A stretch of DNA of 64,000 nucleotides from Balaenoptera acutorostrata. Lineage: Eukaryota; Chordata; Mammalia; Artiodactyla; Balaenopteridae. A program made the translations under genes and the position numbers. The stretch spans positions 2,302,501-2,366,500 of the forward strand of contig NC_080079.1 of the NCBI RefSeq assembly GCF_949987535.1. The letters run 5' to 3'. A model generated the notes under the pieces. The model saw only the letters and a list, made by a program, of their open reading frames with translations. It did no database searches and was not told where the DNA came from. Of this stretch, positions 34,419-45,930 are shown piece by piece (the stretch's first letter is position 1; every line of letters starts with the position of its first letter).

Positions 34419-35401
34419 ACCCCACGTTTGGCACCTTCCACTGGCATCCCCTCAACTTCACTCGTTCTGGTGTGTTCTCTGAGTAATCACCCAGTTCAGC
34501 TGGCTTTAGAGGTCACCTGTGACCCTTCCCAAGATCAAAAGTCAATTTTCAGATTGGAGCAACATCAGTTTGGATCTTCTGCTGGGGTCATGCCCATGTC
34601 AAAAGCAGCAAGAAAGCACCACAGTAAGAAATGTCAGTCAGTTGGTGGGAATGTAAATTGGTGCAGCCACTATGGAAAACAGTATGGAGGCTCCTCAAAA
34701 AAGTAAAAATAGAACTACCATATGATCTAGCAATCCCACTCCTGGGCATATATCTGGACAACACTATAATTCAAAAAGATTCATGCACCCCTGTGTTCAT
34801 AGCAGCACTATTCACAATAGCCAAGACATGGAAACAACCCAAATGTCCATCAACAGATGAATGGATAAAGAAAATGGGTTTACATATACAATGGAATACC
34901 ACTCAGCCATTAAAAAGAATGAAATAATGCCATTTGCAGCAACATGGATGGACCTAGATAGAGATTATCATGTTGATACTAAGTGAAGTAAGTCAGAAAG
35001 AGAAAGACAAATACCATATAATATCACTTATATGCAGAATCTAAAATATGACACACATGAACTTATCTAGGAAACAGAAACAGACTCACAGACATAGAGA
35101 AAAGACTTATGGTTGCCAAGGGGGGAAGGGGTTGGGGGAGGGATGGGGTTGGGGGAGGGATGGATTGGGAGTTTGGGATTAGCAGATGCAAACTAGTATA
35201 TATAGGATGGATAAACAACAAGGTCCTACTGTATAGCACAGGGAACTATATTCAATATCCTGTGATAAACCATAATGGAAAAGAATATGAAAAAGAGTGT
35301 GTGTATATAAATTTATGTTTAACTGAATCACTTTGCTGTATAGCAGAAATTAACACAACACTGTAAATCAAGTATACTTCCATAAAATACATTTTAAAAA
35401 A
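34419..35401 (+). mobile_element. 5'-truncated L1 with foreign 5' segment
   Basis: The L1 part (34641-35401) holds the ORF2 C-terminus from the [11 protein letters not shown] motif, then the 3' UTR and a short A-run. Upstream, 34421-34640 is not L1. Yet the near-perfect 17-18-bp duplication AAGAATTAATAGGGCTTT (34401-34418) and AAGGATTAATAGGCTTT (35402-35418) encloses both, so they entered together. The foreign part has a frame open from 34428 that runs on, out of the ORF2 frame, into the L1; its product is not recognised. Confidence 0.85.
35128..35161 (+). repeat. 17-bp G-rich tandem duplication in L1 3' UTR
   Basis: Two perfect copies of GGGGTTGGGGGAGGGAT lie in the polypurine tract of the L1 3' UTR. 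L1 3' UTRs are known for G-quadruplex-forming tracts. This copy doubles that motif. Confidence 0.9.
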
Positions 35402-36124
35402 AAGGATTAATAGGCTTTAAATTTTGATGGAAGGGGCTCTTTTTGTTTGTTAATACTTGTATTGCATTGTGATCAGAGAGTGTTCTTTGTAGTATTCCTG
35501 CTCCATGGAACTCACTATTGTTTTCTCTGCAGCCTAACAAGTGGTCAGTTATCGTTAACATTTCATGTGTGTTTTACATGAATATGTGTTGACGATTATC
35601 AGGGTGTAAATTACAATATATCCAAAAATCTACCTTATTGACTATGTTGCTTAGGTCTTCTGTGTTCTAACTTGTGTCTTCACCCCTTTATCTATCTCGT
35701 ACTGGGAGTGATGTCTTAGCACCTTCCTTTTCCATATGAGTCTCCTTGAATCTCTTGTAGTTTTTGTCTCTTAAAGGTGATTGTTTTACTGTTTGGAAAA
35801 TGAATATTCATAATTATTATAACTTCATTGTGAACTATGAATTTTAGCAGTAAAATGTGTCCTTTTTTCCATTTAATACTTTGTGTTTGGAATTCTACTA
35901 GGTCTGATGAAAGTACTGCTACCCTGACTTCATTTTTATTTCCAGTGACTTAGTATGTGTCATTATTTTCATCATCCTTGAATCTTTTTGTTCAGGTAAA
36001 TCTCTTGCTTTCAGCATATATTTGGGACTTTCTTTCTGAAGCAAACTGAAAATCATTTTCTCTTACACAATGAGTTAAACCCATTCACCTGTACTGATAA
36101 GACTGATATATTTGGTTTAAATCC

Positions 36125-37680
36125 TGTCATATTATTTTTTAACAGCTTCATCGAGGTATAATTTACACATCATAAATTCACACACTTTAAGTGTAAAATT
36201 CAGTGATATTTAGTAAACTTCAGAGCTATCTAATCAATGTCACAATACAGTTCTAAAGTATTTCCATTACCCCCAAAACTGCAGTTCCATTTGAATTCAC
36301 TCACTATTCCCACCCTTAGTAGAGGCTACTACCAATCTACTTCCTATCTCTATAGATTTACCTTTTCTGAATGTTTCATATAAATGGGACCACGCAATAT
36401 GTGTGTTCTTCAACTGTTGTTTTTTGTTGTTGTTGTTGTTACTCAGAATAATGTTATTGAGATTCATCCATGTTGTAGTAAAAGTACCAGTACATCTTTC
36501 CTCTTTCTTTTCCAGCAAAGAAGCATTGTACGGATACACCACATTTTCCTTACCTATTCACCAGTTGATGGAAATTGGGGTCATTACCACTTTCCGGCTA
36601 TTAGGACTAATGCCACTATAAACATTCCCTTACAAGACTTCTTACAAGACTTCGTATGGACATATGTCATCTTTTCTCTTAGATGGATACCTAAGAGTGG
36701 TACTGGGAATACGGGGAATTCTAACATGTATTCTTACGGGGAATACATGTTTAACTTTTTAATCAACTGCCAAACCTTTGTCCAAAGTAGCTACCCCACT
36801 GATCTTCCCACCAGCAGGATGGGGGTTTCCTGTGTCTCCCATCCCCGCCGACACTTGCTGTTATCACCTTTTGGATTAAAGCCATTGCAGTGTGTGTGTT
36901 TAAAGTGGTTGTGATTTTAATTTGCATTGCACTAATGACTAATGGCGTCCATCATCTTTTTATGTGATTATTGGTCATCATACATTACTCTGGAGAAATT
37001 ATTCAAACATTTTGTCCATTTTTAATTATTTGTACTATTATTGAGTTGTAAGAATGCTTTATATATCCTGGATATAAAGCTTTTGTCAAACACATAATTT
37101 GCAAATATTTTCTCCCACATTGTGGATTGTCTTTTTATTTTCATACTGGTGTGTTTTGAAGTGCCAAAGTTTTTAATTTTAATAAAGTCCAATTTTCATT
37201 TTTTCTTTTGCAGATTGCACGTATGGTATTTTATCTTAGAAATCTTTGCTTACCCTAAGGTCACAAAGACCTTTTCCTTAAAAATGTCTTTTAAAAATTC
37301 CATAGTTTTAGACCTTACATTTAGATCTACGATCCATTTTTGAATTAATTGTTGTAAATGATGTGAAAGAGATCTAAATTTGCCTTTGTGCATGTGAACA
37401 TCCAATTTTCCCAGTACCATTTGTTGAAATAATACATTATTTGAACCTCATAATTATTGTGCATATTGTATTTGTTGTTTTGTTGTTTAACCAATGTATT
37501 TTCTTTGCTCTTTTATTTCTATTTTATTTATTTTGGCATTTATGACGGTTTACATTTTTGTTCTAGATGTTATCTTTGTATTCATATCTTTTTAACTGAT
37601 CTTATTCTCATTGATTCTTTGGAGTTCCATGTTTTATTTCCTTTTTATAGTAGTTTTTTATAGATAAAGATTGTCCCTGC
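36125..37680 (-). mobile_element. Old L1 3' UTR and ORF2 C-terminal region (antisense)
   Basis: Begins with the reverse of an L1 3' end ('aacagcttcatcgaggtataatttacac'). It continues through 'cagaataatgttattgagattcatccatgttgtag', 'cacttgctgttatcacctttt', 'tggtcatcatacattactctgg' and 'tatatcctggatataaagcttttgtc', all in antisense L1 order. It contains a 12-bp tandem duplication (36629-36652) and an 11-bp hairpin (36723-36751). Peptides predicted here are not genes. Confidence 0.8.
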
Positions 37681-38483
37681 TTCTGCATTTATGTAGCCAG
37701 GGCTGGAGATTTAGTGGAGTTTATAAGATACTTAGTTACAACTACCCCTTTCTGTTTCCTGTCAGTGTAATGAAGTATGGTTCTCTACTGAACAGATTAT
37801 TTTCTCTCTGTGGAGGTGGCCATGGAAGGAAGAAGTGCATGTCTTTTGATTTTGTTTTTCTTGCAGGACCTCGGATTCCCTTTGCTTCCTTCTCTCTCCA
37901 CTGTGTAGCATTCACAGGGCACCTCTCCCTTCTGTTAACCCCTCACTCTTCCCAGAGCATTTACCTTTCACGGTTTTGCTTCCTCACATCCCGGGCATGC
38001 TTTTACGTCTCTTCTCTGTAGCAAGTACTTTGATGTCTACCAGAAAACTTTCTATTTTCATGCTAAGACTTCCTCTTTCCAGCAGTGGCTTTAGATCAAG
38101 CTCAGACCCACAGCCAGGCCCCCTCTGCTCTGTGAACTGCACTTACTCTCTGCAAGGACTTGAAGAGTGTGGGACTCAGCTCACTGCCTTTGGGGCTTCT
38201 TTTCCTAATTACAGGGATTTGATATTCAATCCCTCTCTGTCTTCTGGTTATGCTGAGGACATTGGTTTCACATAGTTTTGTTTATGTTTCTTATTCCTCT
38301 TTATTTTACTTGGGGGATAATACGTTGAATGTTTCAGATTTATGCAGTCACCATTGCCTCAGCTACTCAGAACTCCCCAATAAATTTATTCTTTAAAACT
38401 CCAACTTATACTGGAAAAGAAATACAGGCATTTATCCAATATGTATGAATAAATTCAAGACAATTAAAATTAAAAATTCTGTC
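37681..38483. other. Unassigned AT-rich sequence between L1 copies
   Basis: Lies between an antisense old L1 and a sense young L1. It may be degraded repeat. A 99-116-codon frame pair (37671-38275) has no recognisable product. Confidence 0.35.
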
Positions 38484-39395
38484 TGAACTAAATAGACATT
38501 TCTCCAAAGAAAAAATACAAATGGCCAATAGGCACATGAAAAGATGCTCAACATCACTAATTATTAGAGAAATGCACATCAAAACTACAATGAGGTACCA
38601 CCTCACACTGTTCAGAATGGTCATCATTAAAAACTCTACGAATAACAAATACTGGAGAGGGTGTGGAGAAAAGGGAACCCTCCTACACTGTTGGTGGGAA
38701 TGTAAGTTGGTGCAGCCACTGTGGAGAACGGTATGGAGGTTCCTCAAAAAACTAAAAATAGAATTACCATACAATCCAGCAATCCCACTCCTGGGCATAT
38801 ATCCAGACAAAACCCTAATTCAAAAAGATATATGCACCCCTATGTTCACAGCTGCACTATTCACAATAGCCAAGTCATGGAAGCAACCTAAATGTCCATC
38901 GACAGATAATGGATAAAGAAGATGGGGTACATATATACAATGGAATACTACTCAGCTGGAAAAAAGAACGAAATAGTGCCATTTGCAGCAACATCGTTGC
39001 AACTAGAGATTATCATACTAAGTGAAGAAAGTCAGAAAGAGAAATACAAATACCATATGATATCACTTGTAGGTGGAATCTAAAATATGACACAAATGAA
39101 CTTATCTATGAAGCAGAAACAGACTCACGGACATAGAGAACAGACTTGTGGTCGCCAGTGGAGGGGGGTGGGAGAGGGAAGGACTGAGAGTGTGGGATTA
39201 GCAGATGTAAGCTTTTATATATAGAATAGATAAACAACAAGGTCCTACTGTATAGCACAGGGAACTATATTCAGTATCCTATGATAAACCATCATGAAAA
39301 AGAACATTAAAAAAAGTGTATACATGTATAACTGAATCACTTTACAGAGAAATTAACACAACATTGTAAATCAACCATACTTCAATTAAAAAAAG
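38484..39395 (+). mobile_element. 5'-truncated L1 (ORF2 C-terminus and 3' UTR)
   Basis: From 'ctgaactaaatagacatttctcc' it runs through the ORF2 C-terminal domain, then the 3' UTR ('cacaaatgaacttatctatg', 'aacaaggtcctactgtatagcac') to an A-run at about 39386-39395. A 131-codon stretch (38521-38916) is still open and includes [21 protein letters not shown] before a frame break near 38906. No certain target duplication. Confidence 0.92.
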
Positions 39396-39534
39396 TTGTC
39401 CACGTATGACCTAAAATCCAGCCTCGGACTCCACTGTCCCACGCACTTTGGGAAACACCAAGCTTACACTGTTCTCCTTCTGTAACACCCCCCTCCCATC
39501 CCATCCACACTTCTTAAAGCCAAGTGTGTCTCTG

Positions 39535-39757
39535 GCGATCCTTCTCAGTTGCCACATCCCCTATGAAGCCTTTCCTGAGAACAAGCTATGAATCTTCCTC
39601 CCGTGAATTCCCTCTGTGCTGCGAGCGATTATTTCCTAGAGGACTCATTTCACCTCGTCCTTGATTGGAACCATTTGTCGTATGGCCGTTTTGTCATCTA
39701 TTTCATTCTCCTAGCACTGAGCACACCATCAGTGCTCAACAAACGCTCGTGAAATAA
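39535..39757 (+). mobile_element. L2 LINE 3' region
   Basis: Follows L2: 'ccacatcccctatgaagcctttcctgag', then 'ctctgtgctgcgagcgatt', then 'ctagcactgagcacaccatcagtgctcaacaaacg'. Diverged but in order. Confidence 0.7.
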
Positions 39758-40910
39758 TCTCATTTTCTGCTGCGAAGGGCAGCCAGGAAGACTGAACACG
39801 GGTGAACACTCAGGGTGACAGCCACATGTGATGTCACCGTTCCAGATGACATCATGACTGCCCCCAGTGGTCGTGGATCTTTCCAAACCTCCCACCTACT
39901 GTCCAAGGGTATAGGGCATGCATTTTGGTGGAAACTCGGTAACTGTTTCTGAGATGAGAAGGTGCAAGCACAGAGGGAAGGAGGAAGCAGGTGAGCCATC
40001 CTCTCGCTGGCCCACACCTCTGTCCACAGACAAGCCTGTGATACAGTGCTCTTTCATTCCGGGTTGGCTGTCCCCACTAGGGGCTCAGGTAGGCATGTGA
40101 CCAGGAGGGGATGTGCTGAGCAAAACAAAGCTTCCTTTGAACAAAATTCTCCCGAGTTTACCAGCATATCATTTCTAAACAGATTACGGGGACATTTTTT
40201 AAGCCTTTTCTAAAAACACCTGTGGACAACGGACTGTGTGGCCAGTTCAGACTCCCCTCGGGAGAGGCATGCCAACAGGAGAGGCAACTTAACGTTGTGC
40301 AGAGAGAACCCCAGAGTGTCACAGCTAGAAGAGGCCCGATCCAGCACGCGTCCAGTCCCCTCACCTGGCAGGTGATACGTGTGAAGCCCAGAGGAGATGG
40401 TCTCAGTCCAGGGTCCAGGCTTCCATCCCGGCCCCGGCAACGTCACCTGCTGCAGCTCGGTCCTCCAGCCTCTCTGCGGCAGCCGCCTGCCTGCTGCCCA
40501 GTGCCCTCTGACTCAGCCACTCGTAGAGCATCTCCAAGGTCATCCCAACCTGTCTTCCCAGCATGTGCGCTCACGGAGGTGTGCAGAGGGAGACACGTGT
40601 CGCAGGTGCGGAGCCAGGGGAGAATCTGTATCGTTTCCTGTGCCCAGCATCATACCACCTGAGGGGTCCCCACGAGTGGGAGACCCAGCCTGTTTAAAGC
40701 CACAGAGCCTTCTCATCGAGAAGTTTATGAAGCAACACATGATCAAGCACAGGAGAACACGCAGGGACTTAAGAAAATAGACTTCTGTAGAAAAGAATGT
40801 TTAAAAAACTTCATTTTGGTTTCTTCCTTTTCAGTGGTTCACATGAAAGTTTTCTCTTTAGCTGCATTATACTTTAAGTATGGAAAAAGATGTAATGTCT
40901 CCTTACCTAT
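39758..40910. other. Single-copy sequence, no gene recognised
   Basis: GC-rich. 40310-40410 may be an old SINE-like remnant. The frames at 40222-40662 and 40397-40780 overlap in different phases without recognisable products. Confidence 0.4.
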
Positions 40911-40920
40911 AAGAATACTT

Positions 40921-41040
40921 TTTTTTTTTTTTGGACACGCCACGTGGCATGCAGGATCTTAGTTCCCTGACCAGGGATCAAGCCCATGCCCCTGCAGTGG
41001 AAGCATGGAGTCTTAACCACTGGACAGCCAAGGAAGTCCC
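40921..41040 (-). mobile_element. Short CHR-family SINE
   Basis: A short, older-type minus-strand CHR copy: head GGGACTTCCTTGGCTGTCCA, B box near GCTTGATCCCTG, an internal 'gcatgcaggatcttagttccctgacc' unit and a T-run on the plus strand (40919-40932). The exact 10-bp duplication AAGAATACTT (40911-40920 and 41041-41050) flanks it. Confidence 0.95.
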
Positions 41041-41216
41041 AAGAATACTTATATTTCATACATTTATAAGACTTTTCATAGGAACATGAGTTATTTCTAA
41101 TGAGGATTAACACCTTTAGGGATATCAGTTAAGGAAAGTAGGACCTGAGGGAAAAATGAAAATTACTCCTCATCTGTGTTACCTCACCATGAAGAAGATT
41201 CAAGGCAAATGAGAGT

Positions 41217-41217
41217 T

Positions 41218-41257
<40 letters not shown>

Positions 41258-41341
41258 CAGATAGAAGATATAGATAGATGGATATAGATGCAGATAGATA
41301 CATAGATAGATAGAAGAGATAGATAGATAGATAGACAGATA
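41217..41341. repeat. (GATA)n microsatellite
   Basis: About ten uninterrupted GATA units (41217-41257) are followed by an impure GATA/GATG/CAGATA stretch to 41341. Confidence 0.98.
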
Positions 41342-41471
41342 ATTCTGTAGAGAAGCCTTCTCTGCATTATAGTGTTACAAATCTCTTCTCCACTCTATGG
41401 CTTGCACTTTGGCCTCTTGATGGTGTCCTTTGATGATAAGAAGTTCTTAACTTTAACATGGTCTAATTTCT

Positions 41472-41925
41472 TTTTTTTTTTTTTTTAATTTTTCACATGA
41501 GAACATGGTTTCTTTTATTTATTTATTTACTTTTTTGGCTGTGTTGGGTCTTCGTTTCTGTGCGAGGGCTTTCTCCACTTGTGGCAAGCGGGGGCCACTC
41601 TTCATCGCAGTGCGCGGGCCTCTCACTATCGTCGCCTCTCTTGTTGCGGAGCACAGGCTCCAGACGCGCAAGCTCAGTAGTTGTGGCTCACGGGCCCAGT
41701 TGCTCCGCAGCACGTGGGATCTTCCCAGACCAGGGCTCGAACCCGTGTCCCCTGCATTGGCAGGCAGATTCTCAACCACTGCGCCACCAGGGAAGCCCTC
41801 TATTTTTTTTTAATTTGGCCTCGCCCCGAGGCATGTGGGATCTTAGTTCCCCGACCAGGGATTGAACCTGTGCCCCCAGCAGTGGAAGCACAGAGTCTTA
41901 ACCACTGGACCGCCAGGAAGTCCCC
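41472..41925 (-). mobile_element. Older CHR SINE, host of a second SINE
   Basis: The visible body at 41817-41925 is a short minus-strand CHR element (head GGGGACTTCCTGGCGGTCCA, B box near GGTTCAATCCC). Its plus-strand T-rich tail is split by another SINE (41492-41802). An exact 18-bp duplication, TAACATGGTCTAATTTCT (41454-41471 and 41926-41943), encloses the whole, dating this insertion before the inner one. Confidence 0.93.
41492..41802 (-). mobile_element. CHR SINE nested in an older SINE tail
   Basis: Full-length minus-strand CHR element with B box near GGTTCGAGCCC. Its own target duplication appears to be TTTTTTTTTAATTT (41478-41491 and 41803-41816), inside the tail of the outer SINE. 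About 25 unique bases follow its (AAAT)n tail. Frames at 41497-41938 are read-throughs. Confidence 0.9.
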
Positions 41926-43830
41926 TAACATGGTCTAATTTCTAAATCTTGTCCTTGATGAATAAAACTTTAATTTTTATTCTGTAGTTCACATTTATGT
42001 CAACAGTTTGGCTGGCATTTGTTTTATTTATTGGTGAGGCAGTGCTGAAATGTATTTATTTTTCTCCACATGGGTATATAGGCGACCCTGTATCATTTAT
42101 TGAAAAAAGAAAAAATCTCCTTCTATCTGCTCTACAGTGCCACCATTAAGTTAAGTGTCCATACATGTATGGGTCTGTTTCTAAACTTTATTCTATTCCT
42201 TTAGTCTAACACTACTGTAAATGGCAAAGGCTTTCTATGTTACTTTCCAATATTTGTTGATAGTATATAATTGACAGCAGATTCAGTGTCATTGCTGAAT
42301 TAATATATTAAATCTCATAATTTCACTACAGATTCTTTGGGATTGTATGCATAAACATGCCATCTCCAAATAATGATAATTTTATTTCTTCCTTTCCAAT
42401 TATTATAAACTTTCTTTTTGTTTCCTATCACACTGGCTATGAACTCTAGGACAATGTTAGAAGTGGTGAAAGAGGACATTCTTGTTTGTTTCCAGTCTCA
42501 TGGGAAATTTTGAATATTTCACCCTTTGATGTAATGGTGTATGTGGGTTTTCTTTAAACCTTTTATCAGGTTAAACCTACACCTTTGCTTCCTTATTTTC
42601 TAACAGTTTTTATCAAATGCTTTTTTTCCTCATCTATGGAAAGATCATGAGTTTTCCCCTTTATTTTGAAAAAATGCTGAGTTATATCGATTGACTTTCA
42701 AATGTTAAATCAATCTTAGATTTCAAAACACACAACACCTGGACATGATATATTACCTTTCCAGCATTGCTGGACTCACTTTGCTAATATTTTGCTTAGG
42801 ATTTTTAAATCTACATTTGTGAGTAAGGCTGAACTTAAGCTTTCTTTTTTTGTAATATCTCTATCAAATTTAAGTTTTTCACATTATTTAGTTCTTGTGA
42901 AAGAAACTGAGAGGTGTTTCTCCTTTTTCTACTCTCTAGAAGATTTTGTGTAGGGTTGGTGTGAGTTCTTCCATAAGAGTTTGATAGAATCTGCTGGTGA
43001 AACCATCTGAACGTGGAGTGTATCCTCTGTGTGTATGTGTGTAAAGATATAATTATAAATCTGACATATTTTACTCTGAAGAGCATATTCAGATTTTCTA
43101 CTTGGGTCCATTTTTTAACATATGTTTCCAGGAATTTGATAATTTCACCTAAGTGTTCAAATTTATTTCCATAAAACTGTTCATAATGATTGTGCTCAAG
43201 ATCTTTGTAATAATATTTTTGGCAGTATCACCTGTGGCAGTCCTGATATTTTCTTGATATCACTAGGGATTTATCAATTATTGAAGAATCTTTTCAAAGC
43301 ATCAGCTTTGGATTTGTTAAATCTCTGTATTGTATATTTATTTTCCCTTTCATTAATTTATATTCTTATCATATTTACTTCCATCCTTCTACTTTCTTTG
43401 GGTATAATTTACTTCTTGATGTTGGATTCTTTGATGATTATTATTAGCTTTTATCTTAATATATTAATATAAAGCTGTAAGTTTCCTTCTAATTAGAGCA
43501 GTGTAGCTTCATTAACCTCCTCAACCTGTATGCTATTGAATTTATGTATTTTAAGACTGCATATGTTACAACTCATAAGACAGTATTATTACAAGTATGC
43601 TGTTAAATGTACCCACATATTTACCATTATCTGCTTTGTTTGTTCTTTTTTTTTTTTTTTACTAGCATCAACATTTGTAAAAATTGACAGTAAAATACAA
43701 GGGCAAGAGCTTCCTTACATAATTTTTTTCTTTAAATGCTACTATCTCTACAAGTGTCATTCCACAAAAATAGCTTATATTGGTCAACTAATGGTCAAGC
43801 TGGATCTAAAATAAAGAAAATGAAAAGTGC

Positions 43831-44027
43831 CTTGTTTATCTTGTGTAAAGTAAAAACATGATCATCTGCAATCTAATTGACTCAAACTATGATTTGAGAG
43901 TTTTAACCACATCTTGTTAACAATGGTAAATATAGACTGAGCAGGATTTATCTAGATGGGGCTCAACCAAGAGAAAATATAAAGCAGGCAGAAGTTGGTG
44001 CTCTCCAACCCTCTTCCCCAGGATTTT
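43831..44027. other. AT-rich unassigned sequence
   Basis: Short stretch before the young antisense L1, possibly part of the older L1. Confidence 0.35.
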
Positions 44028-44712
44028 TTTTTAGGTCTTTTTAAAAAATTATTGAAGTATAGTTGATTTACAATACTGTGTTAGTTTCTCATGTACAGCA
44101 AAGTGATTCAACTATATATATATGTATATATATATATGTATATTTTTCAGATTCTTTTCCTTTATAGGTTATCACAAGATACTGAATATAGTTCCCTGTG
44201 CTATACAGTAGGTCCTTGTTGTTTATCTATTTTATATTCAGTGGTGTATGTCTGTTAACCCCATACTCCTATTTGTCCCTCCCATACTTCCTTTCCCCTT
44301 TGGTAACCATGTTTGTTTTCTATGTCTGTGAGTCTGTTTCTGTTTTGTATATATATTCATTTGTATTATTTTTTAGATTCCACGTATAAGTGATATCATA
44401 TGATATTTGTCTTTGTCTGACTTACTTCACTTAGTCTGATAATCTCTAGGCCCATCCATGTCGCTGCAAATAGCAATATTTCATTCTTTTTATTGCTGAG
44501 TAATATTCCATTGTATATATGTACCACATCTTCTTTACCCATTCATCTGTCGATGGACATTTAGGTTGTTTCCATGTCTTGGCTATTGTAAATAATGCTG
44601 CTATGAACATTGGGGTGCAGGTATCTTTTCGAATTAGAGTGTCTTTTACAGATATATGCCCAGAAGTGGGATTGCTGGATCATACGGTAGCTCTATTTTT
44701 AGTTTCTAAAGT
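44028..44712 (-). mobile_element. 5'-truncated L1 (3' UTR and ORF2 end, antisense)
   Basis: Minus-strand young-type L1: T-run, 'attgaagtatagttgatttacaatactgtgtt', an AT microsatellite (44112-44144), 'cagtaggtccttgttg' and the antisense ORF2 C-terminus to about 44712. The minus-strand reading carries stops. It sits between decayed old L1 pieces on the same strand. Confidence 0.9.
44112..44144. repeat. (TA)n/(TATG)n microsatellite in L1 3' UTR
   Basis: An AT-only dinucleotide stretch with occasional G. It lies at a point where this L1 3' UTR normally has a short ATATATA motif. Confidence 0.9.
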
Positions 44713-44714
44713 AT

Positions 44715-45930
44715 CGCTTTGTTTGCTCTTAATTCCTCTCCGTATCCCCAAATTTCCACCTGGGATCATTCTTCTTCTGCTTGTGTAATAATAATTTGTA
44801 TTTCTTCCACTGTTGTCTCTGCTGATTTTTCATTTGTCTTAAAAATCTTTATTTGCCTTCATTTTTCAAAGATGTTGTCACAGCTTGTATAAGTCTAGGA
44901 GGCAGTTTTTCTCCTTCAGCACATTAAACTTATCTTTTTGCTATTATCTGAGTTTCATCATTTTGTTTAAAAGTCAGCTGTCAATCTTATTGTCGGTCCT
45001 CTGAAAGTAATGTGCTGGGAGGGGGAGTTTGGTTTGGGCTCATTTTAAGATTTTCTCTTTGTTTTTTATTTTAGCAGTTTTGCTATAATGTGCTTAAGTG
45101 TGATTTTCTTTGTATTTATCCTAAGTTTGATAGTGTTCCCTGAATTTGTCATGTAGTGTCTTTTATTATTCCCACTCTTCTCTCCTGAGCCCCAATTTTA
45201 TGTGTCATGTTCAACCATGAGGAAATGCCAATATTCAACCATTTTTTACTCCCTATCTCCTTTAGCTCCTCCTAATATTTGACCACTTTGGGGATTATTT
45301 TTGTCCATCCTTTTGTCTCTCAATGACTCAATCTGGATGTGTTCTTCCAACCTTACGTCAGGGTTGCTGATTCTTTCCTCACTTGTCTAATGTGCTGTAA
45401 ACTCAACCACTGATGGTTAATTGTAATTATTGGACTTTTCAATTCTAGAATTACCATTTTTTTCTTTTTATAGTTCCTAACTCTTTGCCATTTTTTTCAT
45501 TCCTATCTTTTATTCGTGTAAATATATTAGGTATGGCTCTTCTAAATTTTGCATCTGATAACTCTAGTTCATATCTGATCATTCTGTTTCCTGGATACTG
45601 TGTGTATCTGCTTTGTTTGCCTATTGTTCTTTTGATTTTTCATTATTTCTTATCTCCTCATACATTAGCTGTTGTGTGTGTGTGTTTTTAAGAAATGTAA
45701 ATTTTTGCATATGAAAAAATAGCAGAGATCACTTGAGGATTTTAATGATGTATTTTCCTTTGGAGAGTATGTCCTTTTCTTCTTCTTTTAGGTGGTAATC
45801 ATAGATCATCTGTAATCCAATCAGAGACTGAGGTGGTTTAAAGCTAGTCTGTGTGGGCTCCTCTGTTTCTGGTTTATCCTTTTGCTTGAGTTATAAACCT
45901 TTGAGGTCCCAACCCAAAGCCTAGAGGCTG
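44715..45930 (-). mobile_element. Old L1 5' part (ORF1/5' UTR, antisense)
   Basis: Antisense sequence of the 5' half of an old L1 or HAL1: 'ctccttcagcacattaaacttatc', 'gtcagctgtcaatcttattgtcggtcc', 'tgctataatgtgcttaagtgtgatt', 'gactcaatctggatgtg' and 'atctgataactctagttcatatctg' are in the expected order. This may be the 5' end of the same element as 41345-43830, split by the young L1. Confidence 0.65.

Larger units (their letters stand above)
33930..36124 (-). mobile_element. Old L1 ORF2 (antisense), split by a younger L1
   Basis: Antisense L1 ORF2 of an old subfamily, AT-rich and heavily mutated. It contains recognisable stretches such as 'gcattgtgatcagagagtgttctttgtagtattcc' and 'gagttaaacccattcacctg'. 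It is split by the young L1 insertion between the target duplication copies at 34401-34418 and 35402-35418. Confidence 0.75.
41345..43830 (-). mobile_element. Old L1 ORF2 (antisense) carrying nested SINEs
   Basis: Antisense ORF2 of an old L1: 'ctccactctatggcttgcactttggcctcttgatgg', 'gttagaagtggtgaaagaggacattcttg', 'gttcttccataagagtttgatagaatctgctgg' and 'tgaaaccatctgaacgtgg' track the reverse transcriptase region. It is heavily decayed. The SINE pair at 41472-41925 sits inside it. The part beyond 43560 is less certain. Confidence 0.75.
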
